Below, piece after piece: positions 35,009 through 45,954 of a DNA stretch of 64,000 nt. The notes under the pieces are model-generated. The model was given only the letters and a program-made list of their open reading frames with translations. It made no database searches and was not told where the DNA came from. Source of the stretch: Gigaspora margarita. Lineage: Eukaryota > Glomeromycota > Glomeromycetes > Diversisporales > Gigasporaceae. The translations under genes and the position numbers were made by a program. The stretch is taken from positions 23,676 through 87,675 of the forward strand of contig WTPW01000302.1 in NCBI GenBank assembly GCA_009809945.1, in the 5' to 3' direction. How positions within the stretch are numbered: the stretch's first letter is position 1; every line of letters starts with the position of its first letter.

Positions 35009-35299
35009 TAGAGTTCTGCAATTTGATTTGATTTGATTTGATCAAATATTTGAATCCAAATCAAATTCAAGTTCATAATTTTCAAATCAAATCAAATTCA
35101 AATTAATGAATATTTGATTTGATTTGATCAAGTATTTGAAATATTTGATAATTTGTAAATAAAATTTTAAAAAATTTCAAAAATATCAAATTTAAATAGA
35201 GAATTTTTAATTCAAATCAAATTCAAATTAAGACTTATTTAATTTGATCAAATGCAAATATGCTTAATATTTGATTTAATTTGAGTTTGAGAAACTCTA
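35009..35299. mobile_element. AAATCAAAT-rich MITE with TAGAGTT tips
   Basis: The tips TAGAGTTCTGCAATTTGA and, complemented, TAGAGTTTCTCAAACTC bracket alternating ATTTGATTTG and CAAATCAAAT motifs, making the whole block foldback-prone. There is no matching 8-bp duplication (ATTACAGA against GTTAGGCC). Its style resembles the termini of 39248-41197. Confidence 0.5.
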
Positions 35300-35342
35300 G
35301 TTAGGCCATTTGAATTTATAATTTCTTTTAATGTTCCCTTAA

Positions 35343-37004
35343 GGGTAGAGGGTATATCGATCATTTTTTATATAATTTTTGTGGTACAAGAGAAAATCGT
35401 ATGTTACAAGAAATATGCCCCTGATAAAAATTTTTAGAGTTACAATAAACCCTTGTCAAAATTTTGTGCCATATAATTTAAAACCTCTATTTATAGTAGG
35501 GAAATTTCTAGAAGCAATTCCATTTTAAAAAAATATGCAGTAAAACTTTTCTGGGTTAACCCAAAATTTTCTGGGTTACCCTGAAAGTTCCCTTAAAATT
35601 TTTGGATAGTAATTTATTCTATTAGACTTCTAGAACAAATAGCTTACCCAATCATATTTGATATTTATTTTTCTTTTTTTATCAATGTTCTTTAGAAAGA
35701 TTTACTTTCGGGTAAGTAGGCTATAGATTCAATAAATGGAACATTGTTTTTTTTTCAACATTTTTTCGTTTCTGCTATCGTTTTCATTTTACTTTGGAGT
35801 TTATTCTATAGAATGGTTGCTAAATAGAGCAAAGCCAGAGGAAATTGATAGCCAAATCTAACCAAACCACAAAGTAGTTGAAGTTTTTCTTAGAACAACA
35901 CCTTTGGTTTTGGTGACAGTAATTTTGGTTTTGGTTTCATCGTAATGTAAACAGTACTATTTAAAAATATAGTTAAGGCTTGGGTTAAGGTTAGAGTTAG
36001 GGTGGCTCGTAATTTGTTGTTAGTTTTTATTTGATTTCTTTACTTTTTGTAGCATTTGGTTTTGGTATAGCTTCTGAAAAATTTTTATTTGTATAGGTAG
36101 ATATCGTATAAAATATTCAAATAAAAAAAAAAACTTTTTTATTAGGCTGTATATATCGTTATAAGAAATTTTGAGCTGTAGTATTTTATTTTAACTAGTT
36201 TTTTATTTTTATTTAAAAATTTATTTTATTACAATAAAATAATAACTAACATTACTGTTAAATTACATATAAAATTATTAACTCATTTAGCCACTATAGC
36301 GTATCAACTAGATAAAACTTTCTAAATAATATACTACTACTACACTATCTACTAGGTAGTTTAATTCGTCTTTCACCTCTATGACAGCATTTCTTCTGTC
36401 TTCACTCTATTTCAAGTATAGTTTACCATACTTCAGTTTCCACACTACAGAACCATTCTAAAGAATAAACTCCAACAAAAGAAAGTTAGTAAAGCAGAAA
36501 ATAACTTGAAAATTTTAATAAAAAAACAGTAAAATAGATCAAAAAAAAAAAACTAAAACAACGTACTAATTACAGAATTTACACTCAGCCAAAGGTGCTA
36601 TTCAGAGTGATTTGCATGTCAAAGCCACCACGAGACTTCACCAGAGTTTTCTTTGGCTTCACTCTATTCAGTATAGTTTACCATTTTCAGGTTCCACCAA
36701 GAGCCGTTCTAAAGAAACTCTAATGAAAGAGTTTAAAAAAAATGGCAAAGGTGAAAGATATAACATATCACTTGTTGGATCTAGCCTATTCAACTTAGGG
36801 GGTCTTCCTAAATTAAATGCTGGTGATAAGACAAAAGAAAAAAAAAAAAGCTTAGAAGAGAATAAAAAAAAAATCAATATGATAGTACAAAAAAAAAGTT
36901 ATACGTATTATAGAAATTTCTAGATGGGTTCGATTTCTACATGCATTATACAAAAAAAATTACCATCGATTTCATATTAGAAATGATCGATATACCCTCT
37001 ATCC
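35343..37004. mobile_element. TTAA-flanked element (1.66 kb), piggyBac-like
   Basis: TTAA lies at both edges (35339-35342 and 37005-37008). The tips GGGTAGAGGGTATATCGATC and, complemented, GGATAGAGGGTATATCGATC differ at one position. TTAA target sites are typical of piggyBac elements. The left 250 bp resemble the interior of 54853-55221. No DDD transposase frame is visible; the 103-aa frame at 36612-36923 is basic and C-terminally poly-Lys and matches nothing I know. The interior holds another foldback. A GTTAGAGTTAGGGT motif lies at 35980-36003. Confidence 0.75.
35790..36485. repeat. Inverted repeat inside the TTAA element
   Basis: TTTGGAGTTTATTCTATAGA at about 35796 is the complement of TCTAAAGAATAAACTCCAAC at about 36457. 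A downstream block, TTCACTCTATTCAGTATAG to TCTAAAGAAACTCTAATG (36657-36725), repeats 36390-36480 in direct orientation. This may be another small element within the larger one; its edges are not clear. Confidence 0.5.
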
Positions 37005-37199
37005 TTAAAAAGCTTAAGCATAGTGGGTAGGGGGGTCAAATTAAACAAACATATTAAAATTGCAAAAAATAAACACATTATTATTGGTCGACTTATAAGC
37101 ACGTGACTTATTGGAATCCTAAGATGAGATGAGCATTCTGATTGGCCTGTTTAATTCTAGAGAGAGCTCTTAGAGCTGGTGGAGGGAGAACATTAAACA

Positions 37200-37735
37200 A
37201 AATTGTAATTTCGAACAGCCTTATAGATAACAATAAAGACTGGATATACACATACTTGCAGTACTATTTTATTTAGAACCAATCAATATGCAACCACTAA
37301 ATATAGAATGATAAGCTATTCTATCTATAAAAACTATTATCCCAATAGACTTAGCTGACCCAGACAAAAAAGTATTATTAGAAAATAGTATTTTACAATA
37401 AGCCTTTGAATTATCGCAATATAACAATGCTAAAAAAAATACAAGTAAATCTCAAAAAAAAAAACAGGAAAATTTGATTCAATGATTCAGAAAGAAGAAT
37501 TTGAAATTGGAGACAAAGTTTGGGTCAAAGAAAAGATATCAAAATCTTATACTCAGTAAAATTTGAGGAGAATAGAATTCAACCCTTTATTATTAAAGAT
37601 AAATTAAACAATAGAGCTTACAAACTTTATGCAATAGAAGAAAAAATATTAAAGCAGTATTACAATAGTGATTGTTTTGTTCAGTATTATAAGTGACAAG
37701 ATTGCCAACCTGAAATTGTTATTTAGAATTTTTAG
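37200..37735 (+). pseudogene. Ty3/gypsy-like integrase C-terminus remnant
   Basis: Plus-strand reading near 37480-37725 gives FEIGDKVWVKEKISKSY, FNPFIIKDKLNNRAYKL and, at the end, QDCQPEIVI before a stop. The order (GD-VW, then basic, then PF-I---L-N-AYKL) is that of the chromatin/DNA-binding tail of Ty3/gypsy integrases. The catalytic DDE part and the rest of Pol are missing. Frames are broken by TGA and TAA. Upstream 37290-37420 (PIDLADPDKKVLLENSIL) may belong to the same Pol. Confidence 0.6.
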
Positions 37736-37919
37736 AAAGAAATTGTTAAAACAGATCAGAAATATAGCTTTACTCCTTAATTTATTACATGCAATGTATT
37801 TTTTTTATTTTTACCTCACTTTTTTCTAAAATTTTTAGATTTCTTAAAATAATTTTTTCTTATCTTTTTTTTCAAAAAAAACTTCTTCAACCCCAAACCT
37901 TAATTACTTGCAAAATTAG

Positions 37920-38590
37920 GCAAAATGTGTAGTCAAATTTCTTTGGTGTATAACAATAGTTCTGTTATTACAAAAAATCAAATTGTAGTAACAGATAGAA
38001 TAGAAATTTTATTCTTAGCATAATTCCCAACAGAAGATACAGACTGGATACAGAATAATTCTGCTAATGATTACCTTTTTAAATCCAATATTAATAACTC
38101 TTCTAGTACAAAATAAAATAACTTTGGCCAACCCAAAACTTAATGAAAATAATGCAAAACTAAAATTACTCTTCTTCTTGCTCTTATTGAACCAAGAAAT
38201 GCTAGTAATCAGAATATAGAATTAGAACCAGAGTTAACTAAAAATAGTATAGAACTAGATGGTTATAATACTGTTCTTGCAAAAATTGTTAAAGACCTAA
38301 CTAAAAAAAAAAAAAGCAAAATACTTTTCTCTAAGCAAGTCCTCTCCTAACTTTTACTTGAAAAGACCAAATTAGTAAGATTAGAAATCACTTAGACCAA
38401 GAAAAACAAGAATACTATAAGACAAAGAAATCTATATTCTTAAATTTGTTATTATTTGGAAAAAATTCAGAAAGAGTTTTGAAATGATTCTATAGTTCTT
38501 AAAGAAATAAGAAATCTTATTAAAGCCTCTCTTGAATTATGTCAAACAAATAAAATAAGAAAAGGAGTCAAGTAAACATAATAAGTTTTT
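37920..38590 (+). pseudogene. Retroelement-associated coding remnant
   Basis: A broken plus-strand frame begins MCSQISLVYNNSSVITKNQI and contains TEDTDWIQNNSANDYLFKSN, LLLALIEPRNASNQNIELEP and a Lys-rich stretch (DLTKKKKSK). It lies directly 3' of the integrase remnant, so it may be a 3' frame of the same element. No domain is recognised. Confidence 0.4.
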
Positions 38591-38789
38591 AAGTACAGAA
38601 AACTTAAATGACTCTACCAGGTATAGTATATTTCTCTTAGTAAGGCCACACCAATTTAATTTTCTGTTTAATATAACAAAAGTAGTTAATAAGATGGAGG
38701 AGTGCTAAAATAAAACACACTATATAATATAATGCAAATATTGCAATTTTATTAGCTATTAATTTTGTATAATAAGTTATATAACAATT

Positions 38790-39115
38790 GATATTACCAA
38801 TAAACAAAATTGCTCAAAACTAAGGTATTTAAAAAATATTTAATTGATGATCTGCCAGTCATGTGAAGAATGATCATAGTGAAATGTGATGCAGATTATA
38901 TATAAAAATCACTATAGGCCCAAATATGGCATGCGCCCATATAAAAATATTTTTTTACTAAGTTAATGATACATGCTGACTAATTGAAAGTTTTAGAGCT
39001 CATTGAGACGGTTCTAATGGTAGTTGGATCATCCAAATTGGCCCAGTAGATAGCGAAATATTATTAAAAAATGATTGGACAACTATATAAAATCTTTATG
39101 TAAACAACTATACCA
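38790..39115. repeat. Single arm of the 24953-type foldback
   Basis: TTGATGATCTGCCAGTCATG to AAATCTTTATGTAAACAA matches, in inverse orientation, 57890-58210 at an estimated 85-90% identity. Its inner half matches one arm of the foldback at 24953-25675. Both solo arms stop at what is the palindrome centre in the 25-kb copy. Confidence 0.75.
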
Positions 39116-39438
39116 GGAACGGAATGATATGTAATATTATGAAGTATTGTTACTGAGATATTTTTAATAGAGTACATCCACAAAATCTTATAACTAATTG
39201 GATAATGCATTAAATGCAGTAAAAATGTAAAATTCTGCACTTAAATGTAGGGTTCCTACAAACCCAGATCAAATCAAACTTTAGGCCAAGTTTGAGTTTG
39301 ATTTGATTTCAAATCAAACCCAAACTCAAACTGGCATTAAAAAAAATGTTTGAGTTTGATTTGAAGCAAACTTTTAGTTAAATTTGAGTTTGATTTGGGT
39401 TTGAGTTTGAAGTTTGCAATCTAGTTTGAGTTTGAATA

Positions 39439-40362
39439 CTGTATATTGCCAAAAATAAGCTACCTCCGAAAATAAACTACCCCCTCTTTTTTGGTTAAGA
39501 AATACAAAACGACTTTGACCCGAAAATAAGCTAACCACGATTGATGAAAGTTCCTATATAGTAAAGTCCAAATTTTACTAAGTAAATCGATTAAAGTCGC
39601 TTAAGTAAACTTATTCAGCATATCAAAATACGTTTACCCTAAAATTTACAACGAAATTGGAGAAAAATTTATTAATTGGAATTTAATATTTACGTTCAAC
39701 GAAGAAATTAAAATTTTAATAACAAAATATATTCGTTAAATGTAAAAATTAAAAGTCAAATAATAAAAAGTACTTATATTTTGATGAAACTTTCAGGATA
39801 GATGTAGTATGGTCTTCCAAATAAGTTTACTTAAGGGTAGGGTGAATGTAGATCATTTTTAATAGTGATCACATTGTGATCATATGAAATCAGGTGATCA
39901 ACCAATCACGATTGTAAACAACATAGATTCGACCAATCAGCTTTATTCATTTTTGTGTAACTAAGGAAAATTTGAGCCAACTTAGAAAAACTTTACGACA
40001 TATAGAAGTATAATTTTTTCAAATACTATATTTATTAAAATTTTACTATTATGAAAAGAGTATTTTGTACTACATATTATAAAATATTTGGCTAAATTTA
40101 TAACAACCGTAAAAAGTTTTATTTGTAGCACATTTTTATTTTCTATATAAATCTCATTGTACTACTAAAATCATATGATAAATGATCTACATTCACCCTA
40201 CCCTTAAGCGCAAATAATGGATCTATATAGTAGAATTTAGACTTTACTATGTAGCTACTATTGGTGATTGACCAAAAATCGATTTTATCCAAAAATAAGC
40301 AACCCAGATTTTTTGCGTCCAAAATCATCCAAAAAAGGTAGCTTATTTTTGGAAGTATACAG
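39439..40362. mobile_element. TA-flanked MITE, GAAAATAAGCTACC family, copy 1
   Basis: TA flanks it (39437-39438 and 40363-40364). The tips are CTGTATATTGCCAAAAATAA and, complemented, CTGTATACTTCCAAAAATAA, both followed by GCTACC. Without the nested TTAA MITE its length would be about 551 bp, close to the 541 bp of the neighbouring copy. The interior has an inverted repeat TTTACGTTCAACGAAG / ATTCGTTAAATGTAAAA. Confidence 0.85.
39835..40203. mobile_element. TTAA-flanked MITE (369 bp), piggyBac-like
   Basis: TTAA lies on both sides (39831-39834 and 40204-40207). The tips GGGTAGGGTGAATGTAGATC are exact inverted repeats. The equivalent position in the neighbouring MITE copy (about 40762, TCTACTTAAGTGCTAA) has a single TTAA and no insert, which proves insertion with TTAA duplication. 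A relative of identical length sits at 54853-55221 in the opposite orientation. Confidence 0.92.
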
Positions 40363-40373
40363 TAATATAAATA

Positions 40374-40914
40374 CTGTATATTGCCAAAAAATAAGCCATT
40401 TCCAAAAATAAATTACCCCTTCTATTGGTCAAAAAACAAAAATATCTTTGACCCGAAAATAAGCTACCCACGATCGATGAAAGTTGCTATATAGTAAAGT
40501 CCAAATTTTACTAAGTAAATCGATTAAAGTCGCTTAAATAAACTTATTTAGAAGATCAAAATACATATTTTCTGAAATTTACAATAAAATTGGAGAACTT
40601 TTTATTAATTGGTTTTTAATTTTTACGTTCAACGAAGAAATTAAAATTTTATTAACAAAATATATTCATTGAACGTAAAAATTAAAAGTCAAATAATAAA
40701 AAGTACTCATATTTTGATGAAACGTTCTGCATATATGTAGTTGAGTCTTCCAAACAAGTCTACTTAAGTGCTAATAATTAATTTACATAGTAAAATTTAG
40801 ACTTTACTATGTAACAACTATTGGCGACTTACCAAAAATTGATTATATCTAAAAATATCCCAGATTTTGTCCAAAATTGTCCAAAAAAAGTAGGTTATTT
40901 TCAGAAACATATGG
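40374..40914. mobile_element. TA-flanked MITE, GAAAATAAGCTACC family, copy 2
   Basis: TA at 40372-40373 and 40915-40916. The tips are CTGTATATTGCCAAAAAATA and, complemented, CCATATGTTTCTGAAAATAA. It lies only about 11 bp from copy 1 in the same orientation and aligns with it along its full length except for the nested TTAA MITE. Confidence 0.85.
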
Positions 40915-41434
40915 TATATTTTTATATTTTAAGCAAGTTTACTTAAATACAAAGTAAGAATTAAAAACTTGTTTAAAATTTAAAAATATATTTATATTAT
41001 TCAAACTCAAACTAGTTTGCAAACTTCAAATCAAACTCAAATCAAACTTTGAATGAAATTTGGGTTTGGTTTGAGTTTGATTATTTTTATTTGAGTTTGG
41101 TTTGATTTCAAACTTTATAAAATTTATAGTTTGAGTTTCGTTTGATTTGGGGTTTGATCAAACTCAAATCAAACCCGGATCAAACTTCGGAACCCTACTT
41201 AAATGTTATGATATGCATCACATGGACTTTATTTAGATATTCTATGAGATTTAGTTAACCATTTAAATGTACTAACTTGTATCTTTACTTCTTGACAGGT
41301 TTTAATCTCGGTTTAATTGCGTGTAAAAAAATAGTTTTTTTAATGATTGTTTTCCTTATTGACTTTCGGAATTGCACCAACTGAATAAATAATTTGTCAA
41401 TTTGTTGAAAGTGTAAAATTATTAAACTAATAGG

Positions 41435-42195
41435 TTATTATATATTCACATGACTATTCGTAGTAATAAAGAAATTTTGCTTTATATTTAGATTTGAATT
41501 TCTGTACAGGTGAAATATTGTGTATTGTGCTATGACAATTTTTATATCTGTGATATCTTACAACTGATTTGGCAAAATGTTAAATGTGGTAAAAGCATAA
41601 ATTTTTGCTCGGTATATAACACAATAGCGCTAACTTTATGTATATTATGGGTTATTATTCATGAGTATCAGTGAAAAAATAAAAAAAAATAAATAACTTA
41701 ATAGTGTGGCATAAACCTGAATTTGCATATTCATACAGTTATACAGTATCTGATTGACAAATTTAGTGTACAATATTAGTTGAAAAAATTGAGATTATTT
41801 TGGATTATTATTAGTATGTGGCATTGAAAAAATAAAAATAAATAAATAACTATAATAGTGTGGCGTAAACCTGATTTTATACATATATATATTTAAAAAT
41901 GTGGTAATAAAAAAATTTCACTTTATATTTAAATTTGGATTTCTGTACAGATAAAATATTTATGACAATTTTTATATCTGTGATATCTTATAATTGATTT
42001 GGCAAAATGTTAAATATGGTAAAAGCATGAATTTTGCATCTAATCTGCTCAGTATATAATACAATATTGCTAACTTTATGTATATTATGGGTTATTATTC
42101 GTGTATAGTAGTAAAAAAAACTATGTTAGTATGGCATAAACCTGAATTTGCATATTCATACAGTTATACTGTATTTTGATTAACAAATTTAGTGT
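41435..42195. repeat. Tandem repeat of about 440 bp
   Basis: AATTTCTGTACAGGTGAAATAT, ATCTGTGATATCTTA, GATTTGGCAAAATGTTAAAT, ATGGGTTATTATTC and GCATAAACCTGAATTTGCAT occur in order at 41500-41775 and again at 41940-42195. A third, older copy is recognisable at 39150-39247, continuing after the hAT-like element. No frame is present. Confidence 0.7.
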
Positions 42196-42639
42196 TTTTT
42201 TGCTTATCATAAATATCTGATATATGTATATATATATTATAGCAGAGTTGCAAAATCATGACTGCAGGTTATACAGGTTTTTAATCCATAATGCCTATAG
42301 AATTTATGTTAATGTATATGCTGATCATTTAATTTTATCGCTAACAAAAATATCCATAGTGAGCACTATGCTAAATTCAGAAATTAAAATAACTCAATGA
42401 AATCAACTTGTTATGTGCCTTGTTGATATAATAAAAAAAAAAACTAATATTATTATGTAAATCAAGCTTTTGTCATACATTAATAATTGTTGTGAACTTT
42501 TCCAATTATTTTTTAATAAATGTTTGCCATATTTTTTTATATTAATAATTTAAAAGTTTTATATTTTATATATTAATAACTGAATTTTTTTATCACGATA
42601 TGGCCGTAAAAAATTAATTCCAACATGGCTAATAAATTT

Positions 42640-43095
42640 GATAAACTTGTATATAATATATTACGCGATTAAAATGGCATTGAACTTTGAATAAATTTAC
42701 TAAATTGGACAAATTTTTGTATAACTTAAAAAAATAACCTTAAATATTTAATTTACCAAATTAGAAAGACGTATAATATCATACGAACCTATGAATTGTA
42801 TGACATATATTAAAGTAATAAATTTTTGAATAAATTTATTAAATTGTACTGATTAAAAAAATTATTATAAATAGTAATCTTACTGCTTTATAATTAATAC
42901 ATTCTAATAATATCGTATGATCCTATAGATTATACAACATATGGTAATGTTCAAATTATTGAATAAATTTACTAAATTGTATTTATTCTTGTAAGACTTA
43001 AAAAAATAACTATGAACAGTAATCTTACCAGATTAGAAAAAGTATATTCTAGTGGTATTATATGATTCTATAGATTATATGAGATATCATAAGAA
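42640..43095. repeat. Tandem repeat, three copies of about 150 bp
   Basis: GAATAAATTTACTAAATTG, then ACTTAAAAAAATAACC, then AGAAA-GTATA, TATCATACGA and TATAGATTATA occur near 42690, 42830 and 42960 with moderate divergence. Nothing suggests coding. Confidence 0.55.
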
Positions 43096-43235
43096 AGAAA
43101 AATACAATCAATTGTTTTTCTATTGAACTTGTTTGTAAATTAGTTATGCAAAGCCTCGAGAATAATAACCAATTGTAAAACTTGTCTCGTAATAATTGAC
43201 TTCTACAATTTTAACTTATTATACATTAGCTCGTA

Positions 43236-44874
43236 CAGTGGGGGGACATATTATTATAGACACTTTTGGAGGAGCCATCAATTAAAATTGGGTAAGTAAA
43301 TATAGCACGAAATTATGTCGCATGACTAGCTGATCTCACAGTACAACATACTAAAATTTCACGCAGTTACGTCAGATTGTGCCGAAGTTATGCAAAAAAT
43401 TCCAAAAATTCGATTTTTTCATTTGTACGAAAATCGATTTTCAGAATTTTTTGAATTTTTTTTTTTTTTTTTAAAAAAAAAATTCATAAAAAATCAATTT
43501 TTTGTTCAAATCGGTTCAAATTTCGCACAAATATAGCACGAACCCAGGTCACATTATGCGATATAAAAATAGGTATATCTGTATGACCAATTGGCATAAA
43601 AAAAACAAATGTAAACCTTAATTTTTTTTCCCATGAAAAATGGGTGTAAAGAAAGATTTAACAGAAAATCAGCAAGGAGCCATAATTTAGAACACCAAAG
43701 AGGTGATTCGCTTCGTACAATTGCAGCTGCAGCTAGTTGCTATAAAAATTCTGTGGGGAACGTCATAAAGCAGTACAGTGAGTTGGACACAGAAATGCAA
43801 AAAAAAGGACTGGTTGACCGTAAATTTTAACACCTTCAGATCTTGAAAACCTTAAAGACTTAGTTAAAAATGGTAACCATCGTCTTAGCCTTAAAAAATG
43901 ATAAACCTACACAATTGTCAAAGCGAAAACACAATTTCTGAGAGAACCATGCGCCGTTCTTTGCACAGTTTGGGCTTGTCCTCGTGTGTCACCCCCCAAA
44001 AGCCTCTTATCACAGCTGAGAATATGGTAAAAAGGTATAATTGGGCTCTTGAACATCAGTATTGGACTAACCGGCACTTTAAACATGTGTTGTGGTCGGA
44101 CGAGACCTATGTACATCTTTTTTTGGGTTCCCCTGGCCATGTATAGTGCGAACCAAATGAAAAATGGAAAATCGATTGCATTGGTAGTAGCGTAGGACAT
44201 AGCTCTAGATGAATGTATTGGGGCTACTTCTCCTGGTTTGGGGTTGGACCCCTTATTTCTCTAAAATCCAATTCGAATGGTAAGTTGCACCTTGAAATTC
44301 TCCAGAAGTATGCTGTCCCTACTATAAATCATCTTGATGTGGTGGGTCTGGAATATTTGAAGAAATACTGAATTCGTGTGATGGATTGGCCACCACAAAG
44401 TCCAGATCTTAATCTAATTGAAAACCTGTGGAATGAGGTTAAGTGTTCTATACGTTATAAGGAAAGGCCAGGTAATCTTAGAGAGCTAGAGCTCTTGTTA
44501 AAAAATCATGGTACTAAACACCACTAGAACTTTGCCGTAAACTAGTCGCCAGTGTCCCCAATCAGGTTGATGCTTGTATATTAGCTGATGGCAGACCCAG
44601 CAAATATTAAAATATAATTTATTTTTTTTTTATAATAAAATGTAAAAAAAAAGAAAGAAAAAAATGTAAAATTATGACTTTCATACAAATGAAAAAATCG
44701 AATTTTTGGAATTTTTTGCATAACTTCGCACAATCTAACGAAATTGTGTGAAATTTTAGTACGTTGTACCATGAGATTAGCTGGTCACGTGACATAAATT
44801 TCGTGCTGCGTTTACTTACCCGATTTTGATCGATGGCTCCTCCAAAAGTGTCCATAATAATATGTCCCCCACTG
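43236..44874 (+). mobile_element. Tc1/mariner-family transposon, decayed (1.64 kb)
   Basis: TA flanks it at 43234-43235 and 44875-44876. The inverted tips CAGTGGGGGGACATATTATT and, complemented, CAGTGGGGGACATATTATTA are nearly identical, and terminal repeats run about 200 bp with inner blocks GACACTTTTGGAGGAGCCAT and TTGCATAACTTC. Orientation follows the transposase remnant. It is much better preserved than the copy at 25693-27378, so it is younger. Confidence 0.93.
43633..44610 (+). pseudogene. Tc1/mariner transposase pseudogene
   Basis: A cut-and-paste transposase. The helix-turn-helix region (LEHQRGDSLRTIAAAASCYK) is open for 65 codons from 43633. After a frameshift a second HTH-type stretch (ISERTMRRSLHSLGL) leads to VLWSDETYVHLF, with the first catalytic Asp at 44099-44101. 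The end carries DWPPQSPDLNLIENLWNEVK, with the third acidic residue at 44420-44422, and finishes with the ACILADGRPSKY-like terminus at 44610. Compared with the 25945-26991 copy, 60 bp near 44338 are missing; these would encode the second Asp block (VQDNARP). Stops and frameshifts make it inactive. Confidence 0.9.
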
Positions 44875-45045
44875 TATTTATAAAAAAAGTTGGTTTAAAT
44901 ATTTCTAGTATTTTTTTCTATTTTTTTATATATAAAATATGATTTTTGACAGTGTATTTCTTTGTCATGATTATAAATTACAATATCAATTTATAAAAAT
45001 GGTTTCTCATATTTCGTTTCTTGTTGTTATAATTTCTGTGAAAAA

Positions 45046-45954
45046 TAATTGATCATGCTCAACTGGACTCGCCAAATACAAGATTGCTAAAGGACTGACA
45101 CAATCAATTAAATTTAAATATTTCTTTCCAACTGATTACCTGTCACAAACATTCACTACTGGAGATATTGTTTTTATTTCAGGAAAATATATCATTGAAA
45201 ACTCTAAACATACTTTACCATCACGTATTCAAGCATTGTTGATAGTAGAAATCCCAACTGGGAATTTGATATGAGTGATGTACCTATAATGATTCCTCAT
45301 TGTACATACTTTGTAACTGTCAATTGTGCATCAAAGAACATCAAAGAACTTATCCCTTTTGGCATAGAAACGGTTCAATATAATTCTGTTACCGGTAACT
45401 CAGAAGTTAAAATGGATATGACAATTATTTACTCTCATCAATCAATTAGATTTAAATATTTAGACCATTTAGGTTCTAACATTAAACTGCATTCCAATTA
45501 TTTTGTATCTGGACTTATTAAATTTTCGAAGTCTGGCAAAATGATGATTGAAGCTACTAATATTGATTATCTTAAAACTTCAACTATCAGTATTAGTGCA
45601 TCCTAAAGGTCTTACTCAACAATGACAGATACACTATCAATAATAGATATTATTGATGATAATATTGATTCTACTATCATCCAGAATCAACCTAAATCAT
45701 CTGAACCACTATTAATACCAACTTTGAAAGTGGACCATCTGATAGAAAAAAAATTATCACACTACTGTTGAAGATTATCAGAGTAAAGAAGAACAATCTG
45801 ATCACAAAGATCTTAATGAGGTCAATAATAAAAAGGTTACGAATATAGCTAGTGATAAAAATTTACAAAATATTGAAGAAAAAAAATCCCAAACTAAAAA
45901 AAGAAAAAGAACTCTTAAAAAGAAAACAAAAGAAAAAAGAAAAAAGTTTTAAAA
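45046..45954 (+). pseudogene. Decayed member of the repeat-associated protein family
   Basis: An upstream frame reads KFKYFFPTDYLSQTFTTGDI and FISGKYIIENS. A one-base shift near 45255 leads into the open frame 45271-45606 (MSDVPIMIPHCTYFVTVNC, EVKMDMTIIYSHQSIRFKYL, FVSGLIKFSKSGKMMIEATN, then IDYLKT). After an in-frame stop the same frame continues as TDTLSIIDIIDDNIDST, and after a shift in an A run it ends in a Lys-rich tail (KKRKRTLKKKTKEKRKK) that looks like a nuclear localisation signal. The FV-G...A-[EN]I-Y-[VL] pattern is shared with the minus-strand pseudogene at 3790-10287. Alternating short hydrophobic stretches suggest a beta-rich fold; the function is unknown. Confidence 0.6.

Larger units (their letters stand above)
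39248..41197. mobile_element. hAT-like element (1.95 kb) carrying nested MITEs
   Basis: A perfect 8-bp duplication CTTAAATG lies at 39240-39247 and 41198-41205. The tips are TAGGGTTCCTACAAACCC and, complemented, TAGGGTTCCGAAGTTTGA. The subterminal 180 bp at each end are made of TTTGAGTTTGA / TCAAACTCAAA repeats in opposing orientation. The interior holds two TA-flanked MITEs side by side, one of which holds a TTAA-flanked MITE. The host DNA is a member of the tandem repeat at 41435-42195. There is no transposase. Confidence 0.9.

Noticed and set aside
36612..36923. 103-aa frame as a transposase of the TTAA element
   Set aside because: It is too short, has a poly-Lys end caused by A runs, and shows no DDD motif or zinc finger of piggyBac transposases.
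43907..44200. 97-aa open frame on minus
   Set aside because: It is antisense to the transposase catalytic region containing VLWSDETYVHLF.
43236..44874. TGA read as Trp (alternative genetic code)
   Set aside because: TAA and TAG stops and frameshifts are equally common, and TGG still encodes Trp in the best-preserved motifs; decay explains it.
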